From assembly GCF_000364445.2 (NCBI RefSeq), contig NZ_CP043538.1, positions 2,053,612 through 2,117,611 on the forward strand: a stretch of 64,000 nt of DNA. Direction: 5' to 3'. This document shows, piece by piece, positions 29,201 to 36,992 of this stretch (positions within the stretch are counted from its first letter, which is position 1; each line of letters starts with the position of its first letter). Source of the DNA: Methylobacterium mesophilicum SR1.6/6 (GTDB taxonomy: Bacteria > Pseudomonadota > Alphaproteobacteria > Rhizobiales > Beijerinckiaceae). The notes beneath the pieces were generated by a model. That model ran no database searches and was not told where the DNA came from. It worked only from the letters and a program-made list of their open reading frames with translations. The position numbers were made by a program, and so were the translations under genes.

Positions 29201-29355
29201 GGCTCCACGCGGGTGACCTTGGCGAGGTAGATGTTGCCGCGCAGCTGGCGCCGGTTGGCGGCTTCGAAGTCGAACTCCTCGACCCTAGACCCGTGGACCG
29301 TGACGACCCGGGTCTCTTCCGGGTGCATCGCGTCGATCAGCATTTTGTTGGCCAT
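26254..29355 (-). CDS. rne: Ribonuclease E/G with long acidic insertion
   Basis: 1033-residue endoribonuclease, core of the RNA degradosome. The S1 RNA-binding domain begins near residue 38 (GNIYLAKVTRVEPSLQAAFVE) but is split by an insertion of about 240 residues (about 88-330): a basic Arg/Ser patch, then Ala/Glu/Pro-rich sequence, then an almost pure Asp/Glu/Ser tract. The catalytic DNase I-like domain carries the two metal Asp in LVSIDVNSGRA and LIVIDFIDMEEK; the Zn-link is CAHCGGSG. After about residue 700 the C terminus is disordered: acidic, Arg-rich (RRRRRRRRRRGGRQEG) and Ala/Pro-rich, a likely scaffold for degradosome partners. It is monocistronic with a long upstream region. Confidence 0.93.
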   Translation of the reverse strand: MANKMLIDAMHPEETRVVTVHGSRVEEFDFEAANRRQLRGNIYLAKVTRVEPSLQAAFVEYGGNRHGFLAFNEIHPDYYQIPLADRQALLEEEARDAEEHREREERRRRSPRRSRGRRAEARARSTDETVSAEDTFEDTTDALQVDVQAADQAPEEAAVAPTGMPDTLAENPEAVQEALASETAAADIAEPQAESAPAGEAVHEAAPEAGNPAPTEAQPAHAATDQDSPAEPEARIAVAEALTVAEEPAEAVAEDTADASGLTAAPVGEADDLSDEEDEESDEEDEDEDESEDDEDESDEDSDEESDDPDAEPKIAQVGGNGDALAEIPERPRHYRRQYKIQEVIKRRQIILVQVVKEERGTKGAALTTYLSLAGRYSVLMPNTGRGGGISRKITSAADRKRLKEVVQDLEVPEGMGVILRTAGASRSKPEIARDFEYLMRLWESVRELTLTSMAPALVYEEGSLIKRAIRDLYNKDLDEVLVAGEDAYREAKDFMRMLMPGQSKVVKPYRDPTPIFARFGVEQQLDAMFSTHVSLKSGGYLVINPTEALVSIDVNSGRATREHDIEDTALKTNLEAAEEVSRQLRLRDLAGLIVIDFIDMEEKRNNRAVEKKLNECLKNDRARIQVGRISPFGLLEMSRQRIRTGVLESSSIPCAHCGGSGFVRATASVALHILRSIEEALLKSASHNLVLRTRTEVALYILNQKRGHLRELEVRFGVTITIAADERLAATAAFQLDRGEPAQRAEGPVTGVRAQAISPTTEFDDEDEEVDEAEAEADVEGEAEEGGAEAREDGSRDEGDGRRRRRRRRRRGGRQEGRSEDERQGGERPEEDDREDGRDEDWEGEDAAEAGEPSEPAPVAAAEAREPDAAVAGPDESARAEDEGGRRRRRGRRGGRGRGEGRTRDAAEAEDAPEATGDTVALSAEEPVSAQAVAEAVEAVPSEGRGETAVDRPVAAAPETSATGGADAAPDRAAARGAEPEPAQEAAGEAARELDLEPAPEPVAVVLTPPADPDRPKRAGWWSRTKAALTGE

Positions 29356-29849
29356 GTCGGACTCTCGGCATGGCGGCCGACGTCGTTCTCCGTGCCCGTG
29401 GTCCCGGCGGCGCCTCGCCCGACGTCAAACCTGTCGGGCGCGGTGCCGGCCTCGTCGCCGAGGCGGATGGATTCGAGGGGAAATTGCCGTCAACCGCCGT
29501 TCGGCGCCTTTGGCGCCTGGGGTTGAAACAGGCCGGGTAGAGGGACGGACCGGGACGACGCACCGATTGCGCCTCCGGGGCACGCGCAGCGCTCTGCTGG
29601 GCCGTGCGTCCGTCCATCGTTGTCCCGACCTCGCGAAACACTCTCGGCCGGATGGGACCGGCCGTGAATTCCTGGGGTGCGACGGAGGATCTCCGCCGCG
29701 ACGTGCGACACCTGCCCGATCGGGGAAGACACCCGTCGCCGCCAGGCGGACCGACAGGGCCCGCCGCGACACCGCGCCCGTTTTCGCGAGGAATTCGGCC
29801 GCGTCCGCGGGCCGTTGCGGCGGCCGACGGGACCGGAAAGGGGTCGTCA

Positions 29850-29879
29850 TCATTACAGACCGCTGCGCGGATTTGGCAA
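29850..29879 (-). promoter_or_regulatory. Candidate sigma-70-type promoter for rne
   Basis: On the minus strand TTGCCA (29879-29874), an 18-base spacer, then TAATGA (29855-29850). It would start transcription near 29843 and leave a leader of about 490 nt before rne ATG 29355. Confidence 0.45.
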
Positions 29880-30044
29880 GGGTCAAGTGGGAATAGATGT
29901 CACGGAGGTGTCACCCGACGCCTTGCCCGGTGATCTGTCTATGACCGGCGCGGGTGTCCCGGGCGGCCCGGAGTCCATCCTGCGGCGGACGGCGAGGCGC
30001 ACGCCGATTGTGCTGAACCGGCCCGGATCGATCGTCCAACCCAC

Positions 30045-30160
30045 CTCGTCGTCCTGAGGTGCCGGAGCGCAGCGCGGGTCTCGAAGGAGGCCTCCAGGGA
30101 TCGCAGAGGCTTCTGGAGGACTCCTTCGAGGCCCACTGGCGCGGGCGCCTCAGGATGAGG
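30045..30160. repeat. Dispersed nested inverted repeat, family A copy 3
   Basis: Left arm CTCGTCGTCCTGAGGTGC, right arm GCGCCTCAGGATGAGG, with the inner pair TCGAAGGAGGCCTCCAG and CTGGAGGACTCCTTCGAGG. Flanking CCCACCTC (left) and GAGGTGGGTGGG (right) extend the symmetry. GGTGGGTGGGATC after the right arm is also next to copy 1 (5861-5967) as GATGGGTGGGATC. Confidence 0.88.
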
Positions 30161-30244
30161 AGGTGGGTGGGATCACGCGTTCAGGGTGCCAAGCGCCTAG
30201 GTGCGTCCGCAGCGGATCCCCCGATGCCAGAGCCGAACCGCCCT

Positions 30245-31573
30245 CTACTCCGCCGCTTCGAGGCGCGGCGCCAAGCCGGCCAGCGCCGCCGGCTTCGGGC
30301 CGCCGGTCGCCCAGTCGAGCAGCTCCACCGTGTGGACGATGGGGATGCCGGTGCCCTTCCCGATCTGCGTGGCGCAGCCGATGTTGCCGGTGGCGATCAC
30401 GTCGGGGCGCACGCGCTCGATGTTGGCGACCTTCCGGGCGCGCAGCTTCGCCGCCAGCTCCGGCTGCAGGATGTTGTAGGTCCCCGCCGAGCCGCAGCAG
30501 ATATGGCCCTCGGGCACGTCCTTCACGGTGAAGCCGGCCCGCTTAAGCAGCGTCTTCGGCTCGGTGCGGATCCCCTGGCCGTGCTGCATCGAGCAGGCCG
30601 AGTGGTAGGCCACCACGAGGTCGTTCTCCGCCACCGGCGCCAGATCGAGCAGCGCGAGGTACTCGGTGACGTCCTTGGCGAGGCCCGAGACCCGCCGGGC
30701 CTTCTCGGCGTAGGCGGGATCGTCGCGGAACATGAAGCCGTAATCCTTGATGGTCGTGCCGCAGCCCGACGCCGTCACCAGGATCGCGTCGAGACCCTTG
30801 GCGATCTCCGCGTCCCAGGCGTCGATCGCCTGCTTGGCGTGGGCGTGAGCCGAGTGCTCCTTGCCCATGTGGTGGGTCAGCGCCCCGCAGCAGCCCTCGT
30901 TGGCGTGCACCACCTCGACCCCGTGCCGGTTGAGCAGCCGGATCGCCGCGCCGTTGAAGTCCGGCCGCAGGACGCTCTGGGCGCAGCCCCGCAGCAGGGC
31001 GACGCGCTTGGTCGCCTGTCCGGTCCCCGGCGGGAAGCGGCCCGGCCGGTTCGTCGGCTCGCTGGGCGGCATCCCGGCGGGGGCGAGGTCGAGCATGGCG
31101 GCGAGGCGGTTGCCGACCCGGGGCAGCCGGGCGACCAGCCCCCGGAACGGCGCCCCGAGCTTGGCGGCGCCCAGCGCGAGGCGGAAGCGGTTCGGGTAGG
31201 GCAGGACCTGGGCGAGCAGCGCGCGCAGGAACCGGTCGCCGGCGGGTCGCGCGTAGGTCTTCTCGATGTGGGTTCGGGCGTGGTCGACGAGGTGCATGTA
31301 GTGCACCCCGGACGGGCAGGTGGTCATGCAGGACAGGCAGGAGAGACAGCGGTCGACGTGCTTGACCACCTCCGGCGAGGCCGGCTTGCCGCCCTCCAGC
31401 ATGTCCTTGATCAGGTAGATCCGGCCGCGCGGGGAGTCGAGCTCGTCGCCCAGCAGCAGGTAGGTCGGGCAGGTCGCCGTGCAGAAGCCGCAATGCACGC
31501 AGGTCCGCAGGATCTTTTCCGAGGCCGCCATCGCGGGGTCGGCGAGCTGGGCGGGAGCGAAGTTGGTCTGCAC
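30245..31573 (-). CDS. glcF: Glycolate oxidase iron-sulfur subunit GlcF
   Basis: 442 residues. Two 4Fe-4S ferredoxin motifs are near the N terminus: CVHCGFCTATCP (about 25-36) and CLSCLSCMTTCP (about 75-86). Two CCG domains follow, with NEGCCGALTHHMG and GHICCGSAGTYN. It passes electrons from the GlcD/GlcE flavoproteins to the quinone pool during glycolate to glyoxylate oxidation on the inner membrane face. It follows glcE with a 129-base gap filled by a family B repeat. glcD is not in the window. Confidence 0.92.
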   Translation of the reverse strand: MQTNFAPAQLADPAMAASEKILRTCVHCGFCTATCPTYLLLGDELDSPRGRIYLIKDMLEGGKPASPEVVKHVDRCLSCLSCMTTCPSGVHYMHLVDHARTHIEKTYARPAGDRFLRALLAQVLPYPNRFRLALGAAKLGAPFRGLVARLPRVGNRLAAMLDLAPAGMPPSEPTNRPGRFPPGTGQATKRVALLRGCAQSVLRPDFNGAAIRLLNRHGVEVVHANEGCCGALTHHMGKEHSAHAHAKQAIDAWDAEIAKGLDAILVTASGCGTTIKDYGFMFRDDPAYAEKARRVSGLAKDVTEYLALLDLAPVAENDLVVAYHSACSMQHGQGIRTEPKTLLKRAGFTVKDVPEGHICCGSAGTYNILQPELAAKLRARKVANIERVRPDVIATGNIGCATQIGKGTGIPIVHTVELLDWATGGPKPAALAGLAPRLEAAE

Positions 31574-31587
31574 GGTCTCTTCCTGCC

Positions 31588-31702
31588 TTCTCTCCTCCCC
31601 CTTGCGGGGAGGAGGCGGAGGTGGGGGTGGCTCAGGATCGAGCGATGCGTTGCCTCCTGCACCACCCCCGCCCCTGGCCCCTCCCCACAGGGGGAGGGGA
31701 AA
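31588..31702. repeat. Dispersed GC-rich hairpin repeat, family B copy 2
   Basis: Sits between glcE and glcF. Starts CTCCTCCCCCTTGCGGGGAGGAGG (a strong hairpin) and ends CCCCTCCCCACAGGGGGAGGGG (a second hairpin), with GGTGGGGGTGG/CCACCCCC pairing between. It resembles 14937-15155. The stems could act on the polar expression of glcF. Confidence 0.75.
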
Positions 31703-32890
31703 CTACAGTCCGGCGTACATCCGGCCCGGGTTGAGCACGCCCTTCGGGTCGTGCGCCGCCTTGATGCCGGCGGTGAGCCGCATCAGCGGCTCGGCCAGCG
31801 GTTCGAAGACCGGCACGGCGGCGCGAACAGCATCGGGCGCGCGGACCAGCGTGGCGTGGCCGCCCTGGGCCCGGACCGCCTTCCGCACCGTTTCGGCGCC
31901 CGCATCGCCCTCCGAGCCGGTGGCCAGCCAGATCAGGCCGCCGCCCCAGTCGAAGAACCAGCGCGCGGCGCGCTCCGCCGCGACCGCCGCCGCCAGGGCC
32001 GGCCCGCGGGTCGGGGCGGTGGAGATCCGCCAGAGCGCGGCGTCCCGGGGCTCGGCCAGGGGCGCGGCGTCGCGCACCCCGCGCCAGAGGGCGGCGCCGG
32101 CCTCGCCGTCGAGAATCTCGGGCTGGCCGTAACGCTTCAGCAGACGGCGCAACTCGCCCGTGCGGTAGTCGATGGACTCCGAGAACCCCTCGAGGCGCAT
32201 CAGGGTCCGCGCCCCGGCCGCGCCGATCCCGTCCGGGAGATGGGCCGCGCCGGTGAGTTCGAAGGGCGAGCCGAGGGCTTCCGCCAGGGCCGTGACGGCC
32301 CGGGAGTCATCCAGGCCGGGGAAGACCAGGGTGGCGACCCGCTCGCTGGCCGGCAGGACCTTGAACGTGACCTCCGTGAGGAAGCCCAGGGTGCCGTGGG
32401 CGCCGGCCATCAGCTTCACGAGGTCGAGGCCGGTGACGTTCTTCATCACGCGTCCGCCCGACTTGATCGCCTCGCCGCGGCCATTGACGAAGCGCACGCC
32501 GATCAGGCTGTCCCGGGCCGCGCCGGCGTTGATCCGTCGGGGACCGGCATTGTTGATCGCCGCCACGGCCCCCAGCGTCGGTTCGCCGGTGCTGCCGTAG
32601 AGGCCGCGCAGGTCCATCGGCTCGAAGGGCAGCATCTGGCCCCGGGAGGCCAGCAGCGCCTCGATCTCCGCGAGCGGCGTGCCGGCGCGCGCCGCCACCA
32701 CCATCTCGGCGGGCTCGTAGAGCGTGACGCCGGTGAGCGCCTTGGCCGAGAGCGTCGCGCTGTCCTGCGCGGGCCGGCCGAGCCCCGCGGCTGTGCCGCC
32801 ACCGGCGAGGCGCAGGCCCTCGCCGCGCCCGGCGGCCGCCCGCACGATCTCTCCGGCTTCCGCCTCGGTGCCGGGCTCGTAGACGCCCAT
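31703..32890 (-). CDS. glcE: Glycolate oxidase FAD-binding subunit GlcE
   Basis: 395 residues of the FAD_binding_4 (VAO) fold. FAD-site features: LRLAGGGTAAGLGRPA near residue 35, GLYGSTGEPTLGAVAAIN and GGRVMKNVTGLDLVKLMAGA followed by HGTLGFLTEVTFKVLP, a block very characteristic of GlcE. With GlcD and GlcF it oxidises glycolate from 2-phosphoglycolate salvage. It starts at ATG 32890, 90 bases from the stop of the GlxA-type regulator gene on the same strand. Confidence 0.92.
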   Translation of the reverse strand: MGVYEPGTEAEAGEIVRAAAGRGEGLRLAGGGTAAGLGRPAQDSATLSAKALTGVTLYEPAEMVVAARAGTPLAEIEALLASRGQMLPFEPMDLRGLYGSTGEPTLGAVAAINNAGPRRINAGAARDSLIGVRFVNGRGEAIKSGGRVMKNVTGLDLVKLMAGAHGTLGFLTEVTFKVLPASERVATLVFPGLDDSRAVTALAEALGSPFELTGAAHLPDGIGAAGARTLMRLEGFSESIDYRTGELRRLLKRYGQPEILDGEAGAALWRGVRDAAPLAEPRDAALWRISTAPTRGPALAAAVAAERAARWFFDWGGGLIWLATGSEGDAGAETVRKAVRAQGGHATLVRAPDAVRAAVPVFEPLAEPLMRLTAGIKAAHDPKGVLNPGRMYAGL

Positions 32891-32980
32891 CGCTTCCGCC
32901 CCGGTCTAACTTGGATCTTTTCCAGGATGGGTGTCGCCGGATCCGGGGCTGGTTTCAAGCGGAGGTGGAGTCGCGGGGTT

Positions 32981-34123
32981 TCAGCGGCAGGATTTCCTAC
33001 GGGGCGCGGCTTGCGCGGCGCCCGGGCGCGGGAACGCGGAGCCCGCCCTTGTCCAGCCCTTGTCCAGCCCTTGTCCAGCCCTTGTCCAGCCCTTGTCCAG
33101 CCCTTGTCCAGCCTTGTCCAGGCCCTGTCCGTCCGCGCCCCTGGCCCTGAGGCTGGACGGCGCCGCCGCGTGGATGCGGCCCCACACGCGGCGCATGTGC
33201 CGGGCCGAACCGAAGCCGGCACGCGCGGCGACCTGCTCCAGGCCGAGGTCCGACTGGGCGATCAGGTCCCGGGCCAGCGCGATCCGGGACCGGTTGACGG
33301 CATCGGTCAGCGTCATGCCCGCGTGCAGCCTGAACAGGCGCGCGAGGTTGCGCGGGCTCGCCCCCACGATCCGGCCGAGCGTTGCGGGCGACCAGTCCCG
33401 GGCCGGATCGGCCGCGATGGCATCCTGCGCCCGGTGCACCGCCGGGTGCAGGTGGCTGCGGCCTTCCAGCCAGGGCGAGAGCTGGGGGTCGTCCGGACCC
33501 CGGCGCATGTACACGACCAGGGTGCGGGCCACCGCGACGGCCGCCCCCGGGCCGGCCCAGTCCCCCACGAGATGCAGCATCAGGTCGATACCGGCGGTGA
33601 CCCCGGCGCTGCTGAACCGGTCCCGGTCCTGCACGAACAGCCGGTTCTCCAGGACCGCGGCCCGCGGTGCCGTTGCGGCGAGGCGCGCGCAGCTTCCGTG
33701 ATGCGTGGTGCAGGCGTAGCCGTCGAGCAGCCCGGCCCGCGCGGCCAGCAGCGCGCCCTCGCAGACGGTCACGACGATGTGGCCCGGACGGATCGCCGCG
33801 CGCAGCCACGCCACGATTTGCGCCTCCGCGGCGGCCTCGGCCTCCCGGTCCCGATCCGGGCCGAGCGGCTGCTCGGTCGAACCCGGCAGGAGCACAACCG
33901 TCCCGGGAGCGATCTCCGGCGGCAGCGGACCGGCGCCGCCGAGATCCAGCCCGACCGAGCTGCGCGTCGATCCCTGTGGCGCCGCGTAGCGCAGGTCGAA
34001 GGCGACCCGGTCCTGCACCGCCCCGGCGATCCGCAGCACCTCCACCGGACCGGCCAGGTCGAGCAGCAGCGCGCGGGGCGGCAGCACCACCAGAACCGGG
34101 ATGCGGCGCTCGGGTCCGCTCAT
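32981..34123 (-). CDS. GlxA-family (DJ-1/AraC) transcriptional regulator with repeat-built tail
   Basis: 380 residues. The N-terminal DJ-1/PfpI-like domain (about 8-190) has VLVVLPPRALLLDLAGPVEV and TVCEGALLAARAGLLDG. The C-terminal AraC HTH domain (about 235-330) has ATLGRIVGASPRNLARLF and LEQVAARAGFGSARHMRRVW. The tail after residue about 330 is made from an 11-bp tandem repeat and reads as LDKGWTRAGQG units followed by a Pro/Ala/Arg end. The start overlaps the stop of the isochorismatase-like gene by four bases (ATGA). It probably regulates that hydrolase gene or the neighbouring glcEF; the ligand is unknown. Confidence 0.85.
   Translation of the reverse strand: MSGPERRIPVLVVLPPRALLLDLAGPVEVLRIAGAVQDRVAFDLRYAAPQGSTRSSVGLDLGGAGPLPPEIAPGTVVLLPGSTEQPLGPDRDREAEAAAEAQIVAWLRAAIRPGHIVVTVCEGALLAARAGLLDGYACTTHHGSCARLAATAPRAAVLENRLFVQDRDRFSSAGVTAGIDLMLHLVGDWAGPGAAVAVARTLVVYMRRGPDDPQLSPWLEGRSHLHPAVHRAQDAIAADPARDWSPATLGRIVGASPRNLARLFRLHAGMTLTDAVNRSRIALARDLIAQSDLGLEQVAARAGFGSARHMRRVWGRIHAAAPSSLRARGADGQGLDKAGQGLDKGWTRAGQGLDKGWTRAGSAFPRPGAAQAAPRRKSCR
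33046..33121. repeat. 11-bp tandem repeat inside regulator gene
   Basis: Six exact units of CCCTTGTCCAG (33046-33111) and a seventh lacking one C (33112-33121), then a degenerate GCCCTGTCC. Because 11 is not a multiple of three, each unit shifts frame and three units encode an 11-residue period. Gain or loss of a unit would change the sequence and end of the regulator's tail. Confidence 0.95.
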
Positions 34124-34680
34124 GCGGCGGCTGGAAGGTCCCGGCCGGCCAGCGCCTGCGCCACCGTGGCGATGCGGGCGAAGCGGTCGGCGAGCACCAG
34201 CTCGGTCCGGGCCTTGATGTCGTCGGCGCCGAAGCGGCGGCCGTCGGGATGGGTCATGGCGAAGGTCAGGGTCGCCTCCGTGACATAATCCACCTGCCAG
34301 CCGCTGTCGGAGGCGTGGCGCGCCGTCGTCTCGCAGCACTGCTCGGTCCGGATCCCGGAGACGATCAGCCGGCGGATGCCGTGCTGCGTCAGCCAGCTCG
34401 CCAGTCCGGTATCGACCAGGGCGCTGTGGCGGTGCTTGTGGAAGGTGGCGGTCGGCGCGATCGCGACCGGCTCCAGGGTGCGGACATGGCCGGAGGCGTG
34501 GGCGAACGGTCCGGTGTCGGTCACGTGGAACACCTGCAGGACCGGGATCCGGCGCGCGGCGGCGCCGTCGATGAGCCCCTGCAGCCGCTCGGTGAAGCGC
34601 GGGACATCGGCGTCGTCCCAGAAGGGCCTGTGCCGGAAGGATTCCTGGACATCGATGACCAGCAGCGCAACATCGGACAT
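34120..34680 (-). CDS. Isochorismatase-family cysteine hydrolase
   Basis: 186 residues from ATG 34680. Catalytic triad pattern of the family: Asp in ALLVIDVQESF near residue 10, Lys in TFHKHRHSAL, and Cys in VSGIRTEQCCETTARHA. It could act on an amide such as nicotinamide, ureidoacrylate or N-carbamoyl compounds; the substrate is not predictable. It is co-transcribed with the GlxA regulator (four-base overlap) and divergent from the sirtuin gene, whose start is 121 bases away. Confidence 0.85.
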   Translation of the reverse strand: MSDVALLVIDVQESFRHRPFWDDADVPRFTERLQGLIDGAAARRIPVLQVFHVTDTGPFAHASGHVRTLEPVAIAPTATFHKHRHSALVDTGLASWLTQHGIRRLIVSGIRTEQCCETTARHASDSGWQVDYVTEATLTFAMTHPDGRRFGADDIKARTELVLADRFARIATVAQALAGRDLPAAA

Positions 34681-34800
34681 TTCGTGCTTCCCGCTCGGTG
34701 AAGGCAGCCGCACAATCGACCGGACCGGTCGAGCGCGAAAGAAACCGCTCCGCCAACCACCGGACATATCCGGCCAACCTTGACCGAGCAGGAGCGGCGC

Positions 34801-35514
34801 GTGGCGGATTCACCCAGGACGATCTTCGTGCTCACCGGAGCCGGCGTCTCGGCCGAGAGCGGGCTCGGCACGTTCCGGGACCGCGGCGGGATCTGGGCGC
34901 GGTTCGACCCGATGAAGCTCGCCACCCCCGAGGCCTACGCGGCCGACCCCGACACGGTGCTCGACTTCTACGATCATCGCCGCCGGGGCTTGATCGCGGC
35001 CGTTCCCAACGCCGCGCACGGCGCGCTGGCGCGGGCCGAGGCGCGGCTCGCCGACAGGGGCGGCCGGCTGTTCCTGTGCACGCAGAACGTCGACGACCTG
35101 CACGAGCGGGCCGGCTCCCGGTCGGTCACCCACATGCACGGTGAGCTGCTCAAGGCCCGCTGCTGCGCCTGCGGGGCCGTCATACCGTGGCGCGCCGACC
35201 TCGGACGGGCGGATGCGTGCCCCGCCTGCGGCACCCCCGCCCGGATGCGGCCGGACGTGGTGTGGTTCGGCGAGATGCCGATGCACCTCGACGCGATCGA
35301 GGCGGCGCTGGCGGAGGCCGACCTGTTCGTGGCGGTGGGCACCTCGGGGGCGGTCTACCCGGCCGCCGGCTACGTGCGGCAGGCCCGCAGCCTCGGCATA
35401 CCGACTTGCGAGATCAACCTCGAACCGTCCGACAACGCCGATGCTTTCGACGCGGCGCATTACGGTCCCGCGAGCGAAGCCTTGCCGCGCTACTTGGCGG
35501 ATCTGGGGCTGTGA
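34801..35514 (+). CDS. cobB: NAD-dependent protein deacylase (class III sirtuin, CobB type)
   Basis: 237 residues from GTG 34801, which has GGAG seven bases before it; TTG 34780 is an alternative. NAD-binding motif VLTGAGVSAESGLGTFRD, catalytic His in HMHGELLK, and zinc Cys in CCACG and CPACG. Class III residues YDHR (Tyr, Arg three further) indicate preference for succinyl/malonyl-lysine as in E. coli CobB. TQNVDDLHERAG and VAVGTSGAVYPA complete the Rossmann pattern. Reverses acyl-lysine marks on metabolic enzymes. Confidence 0.9.
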   Translation: MADSPRTIFVLTGAGVSAESGLGTFRDRGGIWARFDPMKLATPEAYAADPDTVLDFYDHRRRGLIAAVPNAAHGALARAEARLADRGGRLFLCTQNVDDLHERAGSRSVTHMHGELLKARCCACGAVIPWRADLGRADACPACGTPARMRPDVVWFGEMPMHLDAIEAALAEADLFVAVGTSGAVYPAAGYVRQARSLGIPTCEINLEPSDNADAFDAAHYGPASEALPRYLADLGL

Positions 35515-35732
35515 GGATCGGATCGGCCGTAACGCACCAGCCGGCCTGGCTTTTCTGACTCGTCGCCGGGAATCCCCTGCCAGGACCAAAGTCTCAATTG
35601 CTGCGAATCACATCCGCGCGACCTGTCAAGAACTGGCCGGGCCGTTGCCCACCGGTTACAACAGTCAAGCTCGGGTTCGGCGTCGCGGCCCGCCCGGGCG
35701 TTCGTTGAAGCCACAAGGGGAAGCCACGACCC

Positions 35733-35957
35733 ATGCAGCACTTCACCGTAACCGACCGCGAGCGCGACACCGTCCTGGCGGCGCTGCGCTATTACCAGTT
35801 CTACCGGATGCAGGGTCACCCCTTCGACCCGCGCCAGGACCATCTGATCGATACGATCGCCGGCCAGACCGGCGATGCCCTGGACCTCACCGAGATCGAC
35901 GATCTCTGCGCAGGCCTGAACGGCCATCGCCACGCGCTGGCGGCCACCGCCGCCTGA
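35733..35957 (+). CDS. Small conserved-looking hypothetical protein
   Basis: 74 residues, starting MQHFTVTDRERDTVLAALRY with good codon bias and an AAGGGGAAGCC region upstream. Mostly helical, with FYRMQGHPFDPRQDHLIDTI and LDLTEIDDLCAGLNGHRHAL. No signal or membrane segment. I recall similar short proteins in Methylobacterium but no function. It stands alone between the sirtuin and DUF1194 genes. Confidence 0.6.
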   Translation: MQHFTVTDRERDTVLAALRYYQFYRMQGHPFDPRQDHLIDTIAGQTGDALDLTEIDDLCAGLNGHRHALAATAA

Positions 35958-36203
35958 GCGCGCCGCTCCGCGCGTCCCGCCGGAGGCGCGGGACGAAACC
36001 GAGGCAATCCGTTCCGAGATGAGCATCAGTGCCGCCGGAGGCGGATCCCTCGCCGGACCCGGGCGCGACCCCCGGGTCTTCATCATCCCCGCCGCGGTCG
36101 CCGCGGCCGGGACTCCCCCCGAAAGGCCGGTTTGATCCGGCCGAGAAACGTGCCCTAACGGGCCCGCGACGGTCCTCCGGCCGCGCGAGGTCCGGGAACA
36201 CGG

Positions 36204-36992
36204 ATGCCGACGATGCGGACGGGCTCGGGGGGATTCCGGCGCGGCGTGATGCGTGTCGTCGGCATCCTGCTCTTTGGCCTCGCCCCCGCCGCTGCCGCGC
36301 CCGAGAGCGTCGCCACAGCCCTCGTCGTCTCGGTGGACGTGTCGCAATCCGTCGACGACACGCGCTTCCGCCTGCAGATGGAGGGCATCGCCGAGGCCCT
36401 GGAAGATCCCTCCGTGGTCGGCGCGATCACCGGCAATCCGGGCGGGATCCTGTTCGCCATGGTCACCTGGGCGGACCGGGCGAACCTCGCGGTCGGATGG
36501 CGGCGGATCGCCAGCCGTGCCGACGCCGCCGCCACCGCCGCCCTGGTGCGGGCCACGCCCCGCCAGGCCGGCGAGTTCACCTGCCTCGGCCAGATGTTCC
36601 GGACGGTCACCGCCGCCGTGCTGCCGGCGCTGCCGATGCCGGCGGACCGCGTCGTGGTCGACGTCTCGGGTGACGGGATCGACAACTGCACCGACGCCGA
36701 CAGCCTCGCGGAGGCGCATACGGCGCTGCTGGCCACCGGCGCGACCGTCAACGGCCTGCCGATCCTGGTGTCCGGCGAGAACGACGTGGTCGGGGCCGGC
36801 GCCTACCGGGCGCCGGGCTACGGCCTGCTCCCGACCCCGCTGCCGCAGGAGCGCACGAGCCTGGAGCAATGGTATCGCGCGCACGTGATCGGGGGGCCTG
36901 GGGCGTTCCTGCTCGCGGCGGCAGGCTACGGTGACTTCTCCCAGGCGTTGCGGCGGAAATTCGTGATCGAGATCAGCGCGCTGGGGCGGTAG
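36204..36992 (+). CDS. Exported DUF1194 (von Willebrand A-like) protein
   Basis: 262 residues. A signal peptide (RVVGILLFGLAPAAAA) is followed by a vWA-like fold: ALVVSVDVSQSVDDTRFRLQ carries the DxSxS metal-site pattern, and RVVVDVSGDGIDNC carries a second conserved block of DUF1194. The C terminus has IGGPGAFLLAAAGYGDFSQAL and ends in LRRKFVIEIS, typical of the family. It is probably periplasmic with a divalent-metal site; the role is unknown. ATG 36249 would give a tighter signal peptide, but the ribosome site is better for 36204. Confidence 0.8.
   Translation: MPTMRTGSGGFRRGVMRVVGILLFGLAPAAAAPESVATALVVSVDVSQSVDDTRFRLQMEGIAEALEDPSVVGAITGNPGGILFAMVTWADRANLAVGWRRIASRADAAATAALVRATPRQAGEFTCLGQMFRTVTAAVLPALPMPADRVVVDVSGDGIDNCTDADSLAEAHTALLATGATVNGLPILVSGENDVVGAGAYRAPGYGLLPTPLPQERTSLEQWYRAHVIGGPGAFLLAAAGYGDFSQALRRKFVIEISALGR

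Larger units (their letters stand above)
29356..30244. other. Long region between rne and glcF, probable rne leader
   Basis: 889 bases without a supported gene. The part nearest rne (to about 29845) may be a leader of close to 490 nt, given a promoter-like sequence at 29850-29879. The far end holds a family A repeat (30045-30160). Apparent ORFs on both strands have no protein-like composition. Confidence 0.5.

Noticed and set aside
24782..29526. Long plus-strand frames of 824 and 872 codons
   Set aside because: Antisense to the soluble chemoreceptor and RNase E. They are low-complexity complements of acidic and Ala-rich coding.
33046..33121. Possible CRISPR array
   Set aside because: Units are 11 bp, directly abutting, without spacers.
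30059..34288. Open frame of 1409 codons on the plus strand
   Set aside because: It is antisense to glcF, glcE and the GlxA regulator, which have clear family motifs. Its composition is Arg/Gly/Pro/Ala-rich, as expected for the complement of high-GC3 genes.
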